The notes under the pieces are model-generated. The model ran no database searches, was not told the origin of the DNA, and saw nothing but the letters and a program-made list of their open reading frames with translations. 64,000 nucleotides of DNA from DASSFZ01 sp035292585 (GTDB lineage: Bacteria > Chloroflexota > Anaerolineae > Fen-1058): the NCBI GenBank assembly GCA_035292585.1, contig DATDPU010000138.1:1-64000 (forward strand), read 5' to 3'. Positions 25,326 through 34,334 of the stretch are shown here, piece after piece. Made by a program: the position numbers and the translations under genes. How positions within the stretch are numbered: position 1 is the stretch's first letter; every line of letters begins with the position of its first letter.

Positions 25326-26694
25326 GAGCCTGAGTCTGCGCATCTCAATCGAATGGGCGCGTGTGATACAGGGCTTATCCTTCCGCGCGGTGATGTTGGC
25401 GTTGAGCCAGGCGGCGGTGTTGTGGACGATCATCGTGTTGGATTGGCAGCAGAACTGGTCGATTGACCTCCCTGGCTTCGATACGGTGGGCGCACCGTTC
25501 ACGCACATGCTGCCGACGGTGCGTCATGTGGAAGTGGCGGCGCTGGCCTCGGTGAGCGCGTATGCGCTGGCCGGCTGGCCCAACCGCGATCGACTCCGGC
25601 ATGGTCTGCGCCGCAGCTTCACCCTGGCGCTGTTGGGATTATTGCTGCTTTCCGCGCTGTCGATAGTGTGGGCGGCGCATCGTGGGCTGGCGGCTGTGCA
25701 GGTGGCGCACATGGCGATCTGGGTGTCTTTCACGCTCATGATCATCTGCGGCGATTGGTCGCCGCCCCGCCTGGCGGCTTTCTTTTTAGGCGGGCTGATC
25801 ATTCACTGCGCAGTCGGTTACCTGCAGATGGCGCTTCAGCATTTTGTCGGACTGGGGCCACGGTTTGGAGAGTTGCCAGTGCGCCCGTACGATCCGTGGG
25901 TGAGCGTGGTCTTTGCCGGCCCGATACACATTCTGCGCGTGTACGGCTTGAGCGGACACCCGAATGTGCTGGGTGGGCATCTTGCCGTCGGGCTGCTCTG
26001 GACTTACGGCTTGACGATCGTTTGGCCGCGCGTGTGGCGCGCGTTGATCATGATCGCCTGGATCATGGCCTGGGGACTGTTGTTGCTCACATTTTCGCGC
26101 TCGGCCTGGATCGCGACACTCACCGGCGGGTTGGTGGCGGGCCTGTGGTTGACGCGCGGACGCTGGTTGAACCGGCGCACGCTTGTCCCGATCCTTCAGC
26201 TGGCCGCTCTGGGCCTCGTCTTTATCGTCGTCTTTGTGCTCACCTTCCGCCCCTTCCTGATTGGCCGCTTCCAGGCTTCGACCGAGCCGTATGAGACGCT
26301 GTCGATCACCGAACGCGAAGCGATGATCCGCGTATCGACCCAGCTCATCGCTGCCTACCCGCTGCTGGGCGTTGGCGCGGCCAATTTCAGCGTCGCCAGC
26401 CATGCGCTGGGTGAGGAGTTAAGCTGGGCGCACAACGTGCCGCTGCTCATCGGCAGTGAACTGGGGTTGCCGGGTCTGGCCTTGTTCCTGGTGATGGTTG
26501 GAACGCTCGCGCGGCTTGGCTGGCAACGCTGGCGTTCACGCTCGATCAGCTTGTGGCAAGCGTTGACCGGCGGCGGCTTGGTCGCGGTGTTGACGGTGAT
26601 GCTGTTCGATCACTATCCGTGGACGGCCCCGCAGGGCACGCTGCTGTGGGCGCTGCTAACGGGTCTGTGGCTGGCGGGCGATGAGCGTGGCTGA
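25318..26694 (+). CDS. O-antigen ligase/polymerase (Wzy_C family), first
   Basis: The 458-residue protein has about 12 helices and the Wzy_C/WaaL markers: LTFSRSAWIATLTGG near residue 265, a short extracytoplasmic loop ending with EREAMIRVSTQLIAAYPLLGVGAANF, and AHNVPLLIGSELGLPG. It joins lipid-linked glycan units or transfers them to an acceptor on the outer face of the membrane. The GTG start overlaps the GT4 gene. Its 3' end overlaps by 39 bases with the convergent GT4 gene on the minus strand. Confidence 0.85.
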   Translation: MRESLSLRISIEWARVIQGLSFRAVMLALSQAAVLWTIIVLDWQQNWSIDLPGFDTVGAPFTHMLPTVRHVEVAALASVSAYALAGWPNRDRLRHGLRRSFTLALLGLLLLSALSIVWAAHRGLAAVQVAHMAIWVSFTLMIICGDWSPPRLAAFFLGGLIIHCAVGYLQMALQHFVGLGPRFGELPVRPYDPWVSVVFAGPIHILRVYGLSGHPNVLGGHLAVGLLWTYGLTIVWPRVWRALIMIAWIMAWGLLLLTFSRSAWIATLTGGLVAGLWLTRGRWLNRRTLVPILQLAALGLVFIVVFVLTFRPFLIGRFQASTEPYETLSITEREAMIRVSTQLIAAYPLLGVGAANFSVASHALGEELSWAHNVPLLIGSELGLPGLALFLVMVGTLARLGWQRWRSRSISLWQALTGGGLVAVLTVMLFDHYPWTAPQGTLLWALLTGLWLAGDERG

Positions 26695-27822
26695 GCGATC
26701 AGCCGCAACGCGCTCGTAGACTTTCGCGGTCTCCTCGGCGGCGCGCGCCCAGGAGAACTCTGCCGCGCGCGCCAGCCCCGCTTCGCGAAGTTCGGCCCGC
26801 AACGTCGCATCGGATAACAACCGGCTCAACCCATCGGCCAGCGCCTCCGGCTGCATGCTATCGACCAGCAGCGCCGCGCCCGAACCCAGCTCGGCCATCG
26901 ACGAGCGATTCGAGGTGATCACCGGCACGCCGCACGCCATCCCCTCGATCACCGGCAGCCCGAAGCCTTCGTACAACGAGGGGAAGGCGACGACCCGCGC
27001 CAGGTTGTACAGGGCAGGCAAGTCGGCATCGGGCACGTAGCCCGTCAGCCGCACCGCATCCGACACGCCCAACTCTTCGATCTGCTGCAACAGCCCGGCG
27101 TACTTCCAGCCGAACTGTCCGGCGAGCACGAGTTGCTCGCGGCGGCCCTGTCGGCGCACTTGCGCAAACGCCTCTACCAGGCGGCCGAGATTCTTGCGCG
27201 GCTGGATGGTGCCCACGCACAAGATGAACGGATCGTGCAGACCGTACTTACGCTGCACGCGGTCGAGCTCCGGCGTATCCTGAATGACGTGAAACTCAGG
27301 CGCGGCGGCCTCGTATACCACGTGCACTTTCTCCGGCGGCGCATGCAGCACTTGAAGGATATCCTGCCGCGCGCTGTGGGAGACGGTGATAATCGCGGAC
27401 GCCTGGCGCGCAATCCGAGGCAGGATGGTGCGCACGGCCAGCAGGCTCTTGGCCGGTTGCGTGTCGGTGCACAGGAACAGCGACATGTCATGCAACGTGA
27501 CGACAAACGGGCACGGCAAGACCAGCGGCGCGATCGAGTTGGTGAAGTGACACAGTTCGGGTTGCAGCTGCGCCAGCGTGCGCGGCAGCGCCAGCTGCAT
27601 CCACAGCGTCCGATTCGGTAAGCGCGTCCCGATTTGACCCAGCGTGCCGGGCGGGAGGCGGCCGTTCAACGGGCGGCCGGCGAGCAGCGCGTAGCGCCAA
27701 CGATCGCCGCGTGCGACCAGCGCTGCCAAGAGTTGTCGGGTATATTGACCGACGCCGGAGTGGTGGCGCCCTTCAAGCGGTGTCGTATCAAATCCAATTA
27801 ACCCCGGATGGAAAGTCTTCAC
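26656..27822 (-). CDS. GT4 family glycosyltransferase (mannosyltransferase-like)
   Basis: The 388-residue protein begins GLIGFDTTPLEGRHHSGVGQYTRQLL, the glycine-rich donor-domain loop of GT4 enzymes, and has FILCVGTIQPRKNLGRLVEAF, then the E-x7-E motif region YEGFGLPVIEGMACGVPVI near residue 290. Cytoplasmic sugar transfer is expected. It is the last of a minus-strand trio with an O-antigen ligase and a flippase; its start overlaps the ligase stop by 4 bases (27819-27822). Confidence 0.88.
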   Translation of the reverse strand: MKTFHPGLIGFDTTPLEGRHHSGVGQYTRQLLAALVARGDRWRYALLAGRPLNGRLPPGTLGQIGTRLPNRTLWMQLALPRTLAQLQPELCHFTNSIAPLVLPCPFVVTLHDMSLFLCTDTQPAKSLLAVRTILPRIARQASAIITVSHSARQDILQVLHAPPEKVHVVYEAAAPEFHVIQDTPELDRVQRKYGLHDPFILCVGTIQPRKNLGRLVEAFAQVRRQGRREQLVLAGQFGWKYAGLLQQIEELGVSDAVRLTGYVPDADLPALYNLARVVAFPSLYEGFGLPVIEGMACGVPVITSNRSSMAELGSGAALLVDSMQPEALADGLSRLLSDATLRAELREAGLARAAEFSWARAAEETAKVYERVAADRSATLIARQPQTR

Positions 27823-29549
27823 ACAGACAGCTCCTCATTCCCTAGCCCGGTCAGTATGCCAGCCAACAACCAGAACAGGCCGTAAGTCGATGTGAACTCG
27901 AAGAAGTAATCAAACAGACCGTGGATGAAAAAAGCGAGCAACGCTAGGATCAAGCCAAGCCGCAAGATGCGTGCATCAATGCTTCTACCGGCTTGCCAGC
28001 CGCGCCTGGCCGCGCGCGCCAGGGCGACGAGCAAAGCGCTGAACGCCACCAAGCCCGTCAAGCCGGTATTCACCAGCGTCTCGACGTACAGGTTGTTGGT
28101 GTGGATGCGATTGTCGAACGGCTTGAGGTTGAGGTACGGGCCATACAGATGCCGGAAGTTGTCCGGGCCGATACCCAACAGCGGCGACCTCAACCACATC
28201 TGCAAGCCCGCCTGCCACAGACTCAGACGCGCCGGCGATGCCTGGCGGACAAGGTCGAAAGGTTCGAGCAGCGAAGGCGGCAGACTTCCAGAGCGGGCCG
28301 GCGTCACTTCGGCGGGCAGATCGCCGGTGACCGCATTCTTCGCGCTGAACCAGATCACCTCTTCGTGCACCATGTCCCACCGCAAAATATACCGCCCCGG
28401 CTGGCCGGGCGCAAGCACGCGCGCGGCTAGCAGCGCCTGCCCGCCCGGCGAAACGTCTTGGAGCAAAGGCGTGCGAACGCCGTTGAAGACGATCGTCTGG
28501 GCGCGGCTGGGATCGTACCAATGATAGCTCAAGAACACCGGATACTCGCCGAAGGCCGACCATGTCAACTCGCCCCGGTTCTGCAGGGCGACGTCGACAG
28601 TGATCAGCTGCCCGGCCTCGACACTGAGCGTTGAGGCGGTGGGGAACCGGTAGTCGGCCCGATACCAGGCTTCGTCGCTCTCGGTGCGCAAGCGCAGCGC
28701 CAGCAGCGGGCTGGTGATGAGGTTGATCAGCGTCAACACGAACAGCGCGGCCAGACTCGCCGCTGCCAGCGTCCGCAGGAGTGGAGAAATGCGCCCGGCG
28801 ATCCCGATCAACAGCGCGAGCACTAACGTGACCACGATCAATGCGGCGCGACTCGCGCTCAACACGAGCGCGGCCAACAAGACCAGCGCCGCCGCTAACG
28901 TCAGCCACCGACTTGCCTGCTCGTCCCGATGCAGCTTTGCACGCCACACCCCCAGCGCCAGGAGCAGTGGCAGCGCGGCTTCCCAGTACATCGCGCCGGT
29001 ATTGGCGTACTGAAAGGTGCCGCTGGCGCGCACAAAACTGCCGATGACACTGGTTTGAGTTTTGAAGGCCAGTAAGGCGTTGGCCGCGCCGGGCAAGCCA
29101 ACCTCGATCAGCGCGGCCAGGCCCGAGACGACAGCGCCTAGCGAAAGCGCGAGCATTACCGTTGCGACGCGCCGGGGCGTCGTCGCCAGATCGGCGGCGA
29201 CGAAAAACAGCGCGCACCCGCCCCAACTGCGGAGCGTGAACTTGAGCGCCTGATCGCGGTGGGTCGGCGCGAAGAGCGCCGCCAGCAATAACACCATCGC
29301 CCAGGCCAACACAGCCTTGTGTACAGCTGTCCAGCGCCATTGGCGGTTGAGCGCCCGGCTCGCGATCCAGATCAGCGCGGTGGTGTAGAGCAGCGCTTCG
29401 AGGTTGGTGATCGCTAACGGGCCGAGCGCCGCGAGTGGCCGTTGGAGTTCGAATGGCAACCAGCCGGCCAGCGTCGTGAGCGCGATGAACGCCAGTGTTT
29501 CACTCAGGCCCGCGATCCCTGGCCGGGTCCACTGCTTGCGCGCGATCAT
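27819..29549 (-). CDS. O-antigen ligase-like protein with Ig-like periplasmic insert
   Basis: The 576-residue protein starts at ATG 29547-29549, inside the TAATG overlap with the flippase gene. Helical halves carry LVLSASRAALIVVTLVL and the Wzy_C-type GLQMWLRSPLLGIGPDNFRHLYG and HTNNLYVETLVNTGLTGL. Between them, residues about 305-420 form a beta-rich insert with VALQNRGELTW, LSYHWYDPS, FNGVRTPL, VSPGGQ and PGQPGRYILRWDM: an NBR1-like/Ig-like pattern. The insert would sit outside the membrane and may bind glycan. It is larger than a usual WaaL loop. Confidence 0.82.
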   Translation of the reverse strand: MIARKQWTRPGIAGLSETLAFIALTTLAGWLPFELQRPLAALGPLAITNLEALLYTTALIWIASRALNRQWRWTAVHKAVLAWAMVLLLAALFAPTHRDQALKFTLRSWGGCALFFVAADLATTPRRVATVMLALSLGAVVSGLAALIEVGLPGAANALLAFKTQTSVIGSFVRASGTFQYANTGAMYWEAALPLLLALGVWRAKLHRDEQASRWLTLAAALVLLAALVLSASRAALIVVTLVLALLIGIAGRISPLLRTLAAASLAALFVLTLINLITSPLLALRLRTESDEAWYRADYRFPTASTLSVEAGQLITVDVALQNRGELTWSAFGEYPVFLSYHWYDPSRAQTIVFNGVRTPLLQDVSPGGQALLAARVLAPGQPGRYILRWDMVHEEVIWFSAKNAVTGDLPAEVTPARSGSLPPSLLEPFDLVRQASPARLSLWQAGLQMWLRSPLLGIGPDNFRHLYGPYLNLKPFDNRIHTNNLYVETLVNTGLTGLVAFSALLVALARAARRGWQAGRSIDARILRLGLILALLAFFIHGLFDYFFEFTSTYGLFWLLAGILTGLGNEELSV

Positions 29550-30889
29550 TAGGCGCTCGACCCAAGCGCGTTTCGCGATCTTGCCAAAGCATACCCGCAC
29601 AGCGCGAACAAGACGCACTCGCTGATCACGACGGCGGCCGCCGCGCCGGCCGGCCCAAAGCGCGGAATCAGCGCGAAGCACAGCGCCAGGTTCAGCACGA
29701 AGATCACCGCGTTAAACAACAGGTTGAGTTTTTGCCGGCCGTGCGCAATGAGAAAGTGTGTCAGCGCATAGTTGACGAAGGCCGGCAGCAGCGCGAGCGC
29801 AAGCAACTGCAACGCTACGGCCGAACCGGCATACTGGCCGGGATACAAGTGCTCGATCAGCCACGGCCCGCCCAGGGCGCCGATCCCCGCCAGCGCGATG
29901 CCTGCGCCGGCCAGCCACCCGATCGAACGCGAGCGTAACCAGGCGGCCTCTCCCCCGCTTGACGCATTCGCTTCGCGTCTGGCGGCCTGGATGAATGCCG
30001 GGAAGACGGCTGCCATTAACGCGGCGGGGATCAGGGCCAGCGGCTCGGTGAGCTTCTGCGCGACGCCGTACAGCCCGGTGGCCGTCGCGCCGTGCAGCGC
30101 GTCGAGCAGAAACACCGACGTGCGGGTGTAGGCGATCGAGAGGATGACGGCTCCACCTAAGGGCAATGCCTCGCGCAAGAGCTCCCGCCACTGCACGCGA
30201 TCGAAAATCAGCGCGGGCGTGAAGAAGCGCTTGCGCAAGACCAGATAGCCCAAGCCTAGCGCCAGTCCTCCGCCGAGTAGATAAGCGCCGGATAACCCCG
30301 CCAGGCCGAGTCCACTCCATAGCGCCACACTACCGAGAATTGTGATCAGCACTCGCGCCGATAGGACGAGCGCCGCTTCATATTCGACCCGCTGCAGACC
30401 CCGGAACGTATATCCCAGGAACTCGACGAACGAGTTGACGACCAGCGCCAGCCCCAACACCAACGTCGCCAATTGAGCTGCCGTGGGTCGGGTGAGGCTG
30501 GCGTTGAGCAACAGGACGCCGATCCCGATGGTAATGATTAGTTTGAGCGTCAGGCCTGTGCCGACGATGTGCGCTGCGCGCAGCTCATCCCGCGCAATCT
30601 CGCGGGTAACGATGAGCTGCAGGCCGAGGTCCGCCGGTTGCGCGAGCACAAAGCCCAGCGCCATCGCATAAGTAAACTGCCCATATAACGCCGGCCCCAG
30701 CGCCAGTTGAGCTTGATACAGCAGCAGAAACTGAAGCGCCCGCCCGATCACTTCGGCCAGGAGCTTGCTGCTTGCGTTGAATCTCAGGCGGCGGCCGAGG
30801 GAGCGGCGATCCGGATCCGCCGGGTACGTCCAGTTAGGTTTTTCGACGGGGAGCGTATCATCCTGCAATTCTTTCTGACTCCTGTGCAT
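29549..30889 (-). CDS. Wzx-type polysaccharide flippase
   Basis: The 446-residue protein has 12-14 hydrophobic helices and an N-terminal helix with RLRFNASSKLLAEVIGRALQFLLL, matching polysaccharide transport (MurJ/Wzx, PF01943-like) proteins, plus GPALYGQFTYAMALG after the first helix. It would flip lipid-linked glycans to the outer face of the membrane. It is the first gene of the minus-strand trio. No lipobox or signal peptide. The upstream region carries nested MITEs. Confidence 0.85.
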   Translation of the reverse strand: MHRSQKELQDDTLPVEKPNWTYPADPDRRSLGRRLRFNASSKLLAEVIGRALQFLLLYQAQLALGPALYGQFTYAMALGFVLAQPADLGLQLIVTREIARDELRAAHIVGTGLTLKLIITIGIGVLLLNASLTRPTAAQLATLVLGLALVVNSFVEFLGYTFRGLQRVEYEAALVLSARVLITILGSVALWSGLGLAGLSGAYLLGGGLALGLGYLVLRKRFFTPALIFDRVQWRELLREALPLGGAVILSIAYTRTSVFLLDALHGATATGLYGVAQKLTEPLALIPAALMAAVFPAFIQAARREANASSGGEAAWLRSRSIGWLAGAGIALAGIGALGGPWLIEHLYPGQYAGSAVALQLLALALLPAFVNYALTHFLIAHGRQKLNLLFNAVIFVLNLALCFALIPRFGPAGAAAAVVISECVLFALCGYALARSRNALGSSA

Positions 30890-30957
30890 GTATCCAATTA
30901 CGCGCGAGTCGGCGCGCCCGGATTTTTCATTTAGCGTCTGTCCGAAAACTCACCTGG

Positions 30958-31238
30958 TGGTCAGTCCAGCTGAAAGTGATGGCCCGTAGCCTAGTACCCC
31001 GACCACTTAATTTTGCGGGGTTCGGACGGCAGTTGCGCGAAGCGTGCCGTCCGCCGCAGTGCAACTGCGGCGGGAACTACGCAACTTCAGATTGTTGAAG
31101 CACTAGCCCCCTGCTTGCGCCCCCGTGTGGGGTTGTAGGCGCCTTCGGCGGGCACACACCTGCACCTGCGGCGCACCGCAGGTGCGGTGCAGGTGAGGCC
31201 CTAGGCTACCCATCAAAAACAAATAGACTGACTACTAG
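30958..31238. mobile_element. MITE-1, copy b (interrupted)
   Basis: Left end tggtcagtccagctgaaag and right end gactgactactag repeat those of MITE-1 copy a. The internal core is the same (gtagcctag ... ccccctgcttgcg ... ggccctaggctac), but MITE-2 is inserted at the first CTAG and a 40-bp cacctgcacc/ggtgcaggtg palindrome at 31155-31195 is added. CTAG is present at the right flank; the left flank is ctgg. Confidence 0.75.
30991..31106. mobile_element. MITE-2, copy a, nested in MITE-1
   Basis: It begins taccccgaccac after CTAG (30991-30994) and ends gttgaagca before CTAG (31103-31106): a 4-bp target duplication in MITE-1. The 108-bp body contains an acggcagttgc/gcaactgc hairpin region. Its first 20 bases (with the CTAG tag) equal the right end of the IS5-like element at 121-140. 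Confidence 0.8.
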
Positions 31239-31783
31239 AGGTTGAGTGGTTACTGTGCCAGGAATTATACATCCTCACATCGGGAAGCAGCGAAAACCCC
31301 GCCAGTTAGGCATTGCCTGCGCTTTCGTCAAATTCGCCCGGTTGACTTGTGCCGCAAGTGTATCTGTTTTCTGTATCCAGATACATAGTCAGTGTTGAAC
31401 TCTTTTGCTATTGTAATTGCTGTCGCTAAGCTCTCTGTTGGACGAGCACGTTGAGGCACTTGCCCCGCATCACGGCTCGCCCGACGCGGCGTGTTGTAGC
31501 CCTGGCTATATCCGGGCGCACCCCGAATGGGATCCGGCGCACTGGCTGATAAAGAAGTGCGCTACTGTCATGCGAGGTTGCTCTGGAAGGCTATGGACCA
31601 CCGGCCGGCGCGGTTGGGCCGGTGTATCTGTGGCGCCACTGGAACCACGCTGGGCCGCCAGACGCAGCCGCTACACCACTGGCTGATCCCGCCCTCTGCT
31701 CCATAACTGGCTGGTGAGTTGGTATTTAGGTTGCGTCTGCTACTTTTCCGGCTTTGATCGAATACAAGAGGAGAAGGAGATTC

Positions 31784-33427
31784 ATGTTTAGTGGACCCGA
31801 GATCGCGGGAGTGATCTTGTACTCTGGCGCAGCGCTCGTTTACGGGTTAGCGCTGCTTGGGCTGACGCTGTATGGGCTAAACTTTCTCTATCTGCTGATC
31901 CTATCCTGGCGGCACCGCGATGATCGCTTCGAGGTACCGTCGTTGCGTGAATCCCCGCTGGTCACCGTGCAGATCCCGATCTACAACGAACGTTTCGTCG
32001 TCGAGCGCGCGATCGAGGCCGCGTGCCACCTGGACTGGCCGCGCGAGCGGTTGGAGATTCAGGTTCTCGACGACTCCACCGACGCGACGTTCGAAATCGT
32101 CGCGCAGGCGGTTGCGCGCTGGCGGGCCGCGGGGGTGGATATTGTCCACCTGCACCGGACGACGCGGACCGGCTACAAAGCGGGCGCGCTGAGCGAAGGT
32201 CTGGCTGTGGCCAAGGGCGACTATACCGCCATCTTCGATGCAGACTTTGTGCCGCCTCCCAATTTTCTCCAGTGCACGGTGCCCCACTTCCTCGCCGACG
32301 AGCGCATCGGGTGGGTTCAGGCGCGTTGGGGACACCTCAATCAAAACTCTTCGCTGTTGACGGCGTGCCAGTCCACCATCATCGACAGCCACTTTGTCGT
32401 CGAACAGTTTGCGCGCGAGCGCAGCGGCTATGTGATGCACTTCAACGGCGCCGGTGGTATCTGGCGCCGATCCACGATCGAGGATGCCGGCGGCTGGGAT
32501 CCGCTGGCGCTCAACGAAGACCTGGACTTGAGCTATCGCGCGGCGCTGCGCGGTTGGAAACCGCGCCTGTTACGTGACCTGGTGGTGCCGGGCGAACTGG
32601 TGGGGCAGATGAGTTCCTATCGCCAGCAACAATCGCGTTGGGCGCACGGTTCGGTGCAGTGCGCCCGGCGCATGCTGCCGCGGGTGTGGCGCAGTCCGTT
32701 CCCGCTGCGCGTGAAGATCCAATCGCTGTTTCACCTCACCGGGAATTTCATTCAGCTATTGATGCTGATCATGTGGCTGGTGTATCCCTTGCTGCTCAGC
32801 GCCGCCGATCGGTTCCCGCTGTTCCAAAGCCTGTACACCGCCGGCTGGATTTTCACGCCGATCACGTTGGTGCCAATTCTATACTACGTCTATGGTCAGC
32901 TGATCATCCATCGCCATCGCCGCATCGCCTGGCGCCGGGTAGCGTACCTGGTCGTCAGCGCATTTATGACATCCGGTTTGATGGTGGGCACGACCTCGGG
33001 CATTATCAGAGGTTTACGCGGGCAGGTGGGCGTCTTTACACGCACGCCGAAGTCCGGCCAGGTTGGTCGCCGATCGGCCGCCCCGGCGAAAGGCTACATC
33101 CCGCCGCTAGACCGGATCGTATTAGGCGAGATGGCGTTGTGTCTGTTCAGTTTCAACACCTTCGCATTGGCCTGGCGCACACAGAATTTTGGGATCATCC
33201 TGTACTCCTCAACTTACCTGAGTGCGCTGACCTACGTGGTGGGGTTGTCGTTGTGGCAATATCGTTGGGCGCTACGCGCCTACGTGCGCCGGCTGTGGCT
33301 GAACTGGACTTCCGCCGAAACAAAAACGCACGGCGCATCGTTTGACGCCGCGCGTGTGGTGCTGGATACCCCCGGTGAGAATCGAACTCACGCGCCCGGC
33401 TCCGGAGGCCGGCGCTCTATCCACTGA
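31784..33427 (+). CDS. Cellulose/mannan synthase-like GT2 glycosyltransferase
   Basis: The 547-residue protein starts at ATG 31784 after gaggagaagg. It has an N-terminal helix, VQIPIYNERFVVERAIEAA, VLDDSTD (first Asp), AIFDADFVPP (D.D), ALNEDLDLSYRA (catalytic-base ED) and QQQSRW near residue 280: the D, D.D, D, QxxRW set of processive GT2 enzymes (CESA/CSLA type). Four or more C-terminal helices follow. It would make or extend a beta-linked glycan while exporting it. The last 20 codons run antisense through tRNA-Arg, and the stop is inside the tRNA gene. Confidence 0.85.
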   Translation: MFSGPEIAGVILYSGAALVYGLALLGLTLYGLNFLYLLILSWRHRDDRFEVPSLRESPLVTVQIPIYNERFVVERAIEAACHLDWPRERLEIQVLDDSTDATFEIVAQAVARWRAAGVDIVHLHRTTRTGYKAGALSEGLAVAKGDYTAIFDADFVPPPNFLQCTVPHFLADERIGWVQARWGHLNQNSSLLTACQSTIIDSHFVVEQFARERSGYVMHFNGAGGIWRRSTIEDAGGWDPLALNEDLDLSYRAALRGWKPRLLRDLVVPGELVGQMSSYRQQQSRWAHGSVQCARRMLPRVWRSPFPLRVKIQSLFHLTGNFIQLLMLIMWLVYPLLLSAADRFPLFQSLYTAGWIFTPITLVPILYYVYGQLIIHRHRRIAWRRVAYLVVSAFMTSGLMVGTTSGIIRGLRGQVGVFTRTPKSGQVGRRSAAPAKGYIPPLDRIVLGEMALCLFSFNTFALAWRTQNFGIILYSSTYLSALTYVVGLSLWQYRWALRAYVRRLWLNWTSAETKTHGASFDAARVVLDTPGENRTHAPGSGGRRSIH

Positions 33428-33438
33428 GCTACGGGGGC
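33367..33438 (-). tRNA. tRNA-Arg (anticodon CCG)
   Basis: The minus strand folds as a complete cloverleaf of 72 nt: acceptor GCCCCCG/CGGGGGT with discriminator A, D-arm GCTC/GAGC, anticodon stem CCGGC/GCCGG with loop CTCCGGA (anticodon CCG), variable loop GCGC, T-arm GTGAG-TTCGATT-CTCAC. The first base pair is G-T. CCA is not encoded (TCC follows). The GT2 gene overlaps 61 bases of it on the opposite strand. Confidence 0.93.
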
Positions 33439-33489
33439 TTACGGCCTGTAGTTTACCACAGCCTGTACCGGCTCGCAACCGGATCGTGC

Positions 33490-33495
33490 TATAAT
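33490..33495 (+). promoter_or_regulatory. Possible -10 box (TATAAT) for the lipoate ligase gene
   Basis: A perfect TATAAT lies 36 bases before the ATG at 33531. The corresponding -35 region (about 33467-33472) is poor. Weak evidence. Confidence 0.35.
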
Positions 33496-33530
33496 GCTAT
33501 GCGATCAACAAATCAGCCCACACCCTCGCT

Positions 33531-34334
33531 ATGTATTCCCTTGCCACCTGGCGTCTGCTCGATACGGGTCGTTGCGCTGGCGCGACGAATATGGCGATCG
33601 ATGAAGCGATCTTGCGCGGCGTGGCCGATGGGTCTGCGCCGCCGACGCTGCGCTTCTTCGCCTGGCAGCCGGCGTGCCTATCGTTGGGGCAGGCGCAACC
33701 GTTTGCCGATGTCGACGTCGAGGCGTGCCGCGCCCTGGGCGTGGAGGTGGTGCGCCGCCCGACCGGCGGGCGGGCGATCCTACACGTCGATGAACTCACT
33801 TACAGCGTGACCGCGCCCGAAACTGAGGCGCGCGTCCAGGGTGGGATTGTCGAATCTTATCGGCGCTTGAGCGAGGGGTTGTTGGCCGGCCTGTTGCGGA
33901 TCGGCATCCCGGTGCAGCAGGTCGAGCGGCCGGAGAGCCACGATCGCGATCAGGGGCCGGTGTGTTTTGAAGCGCCGTCGAATTACGAGATCGTTTTCGA
34001 CGGGCACAAGCTGGTCGGCAGCGCGCAGATGCGTAAGAACGGCGTCATGTTGCAGCATGGTTCGCTGCCGCTGGTGGGCGATATCGCGCGGATCTGTTCG
34101 GTCTTGCAGTCAAGACCCGATCCGGAGCGTGTTCGGGCCCGCGCGATCACTATTGCGCGGGCCGTTGGGTGTGTCGTACCGTACCCTGAGGCGGCGCAGC
34201 AGCTGGCGGAAGGATTCAAGGCGGCGCTGAATTTGAAACTCGAACCGGGTGACCTGACCGCGCAGGAGCGCGACTGGGCCGAGAAGCTGCGTCGAGAAAA
34301 GTACGCCTCGGATGCCTGGACCCGACGCATTTGA
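33531..34334 (+). CDS. Lipoate-protein ligase A family protein
   Basis: The 267-residue protein contains MAIDEAILRGVADG near residue 21, the signature VVRRPTGGRAILHVDELTYSV near 75, and NYEIVFDGHKLVGSAQMRK with the conserved Lys near 160. This is the BPL/LplA/LipB fold that loads lipoyl (or octanoyl) groups on carrier domains. Free lipoate ligase, octanoyltransferase (LipM-like) or scaffold function cannot be separated here. Spaced 104 bases from the GT2 stop; heptad repeats follow it. Confidence 0.85.
   Translation: MYSLATWRLLDTGRCAGATNMAIDEAILRGVADGSAPPTLRFFAWQPACLSLGQAQPFADVDVEACRALGVEVVRRPTGGRAILHVDELTYSVTAPETEARVQGGIVESYRRLSEGLLAGLLRIGIPVQQVERPESHDRDQGPVCFEAPSNYEIVFDGHKLVGSAQMRKNGVMLQHGSLPLVGDIARICSVLQSRPDPERVRARAITIARAVGCVVPYPEAAQQLAEGFKAALNLKLEPGDLTAQERDWAEKLRREKYASDAWTRRI

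Larger units (their letters stand above)
30890..31783. other. Long intergenic region with nested MITEs
   Basis: Between the divergent flippase and GT2 genes, 30958-31238 is a MITE-1 copy with MITE-2 inside. From 31239 to 31783 I see no convincing gene: an 89-codon frame at 31417-31686 has no family resemblance and no ribosome binding site. Promoters for both flanking genes must be here or in the repeats. A good ribosome binding site (gaggagaagg) lies at 31768-31777. Confidence 0.6.

Noticed and set aside
31417..31686. 89-codon frame in the long intergenic region
   Set aside because: No ribosome binding site, no recognisable motif, unusual cysteine/tryptophan content; could be a decayed gene but this cannot be supported.
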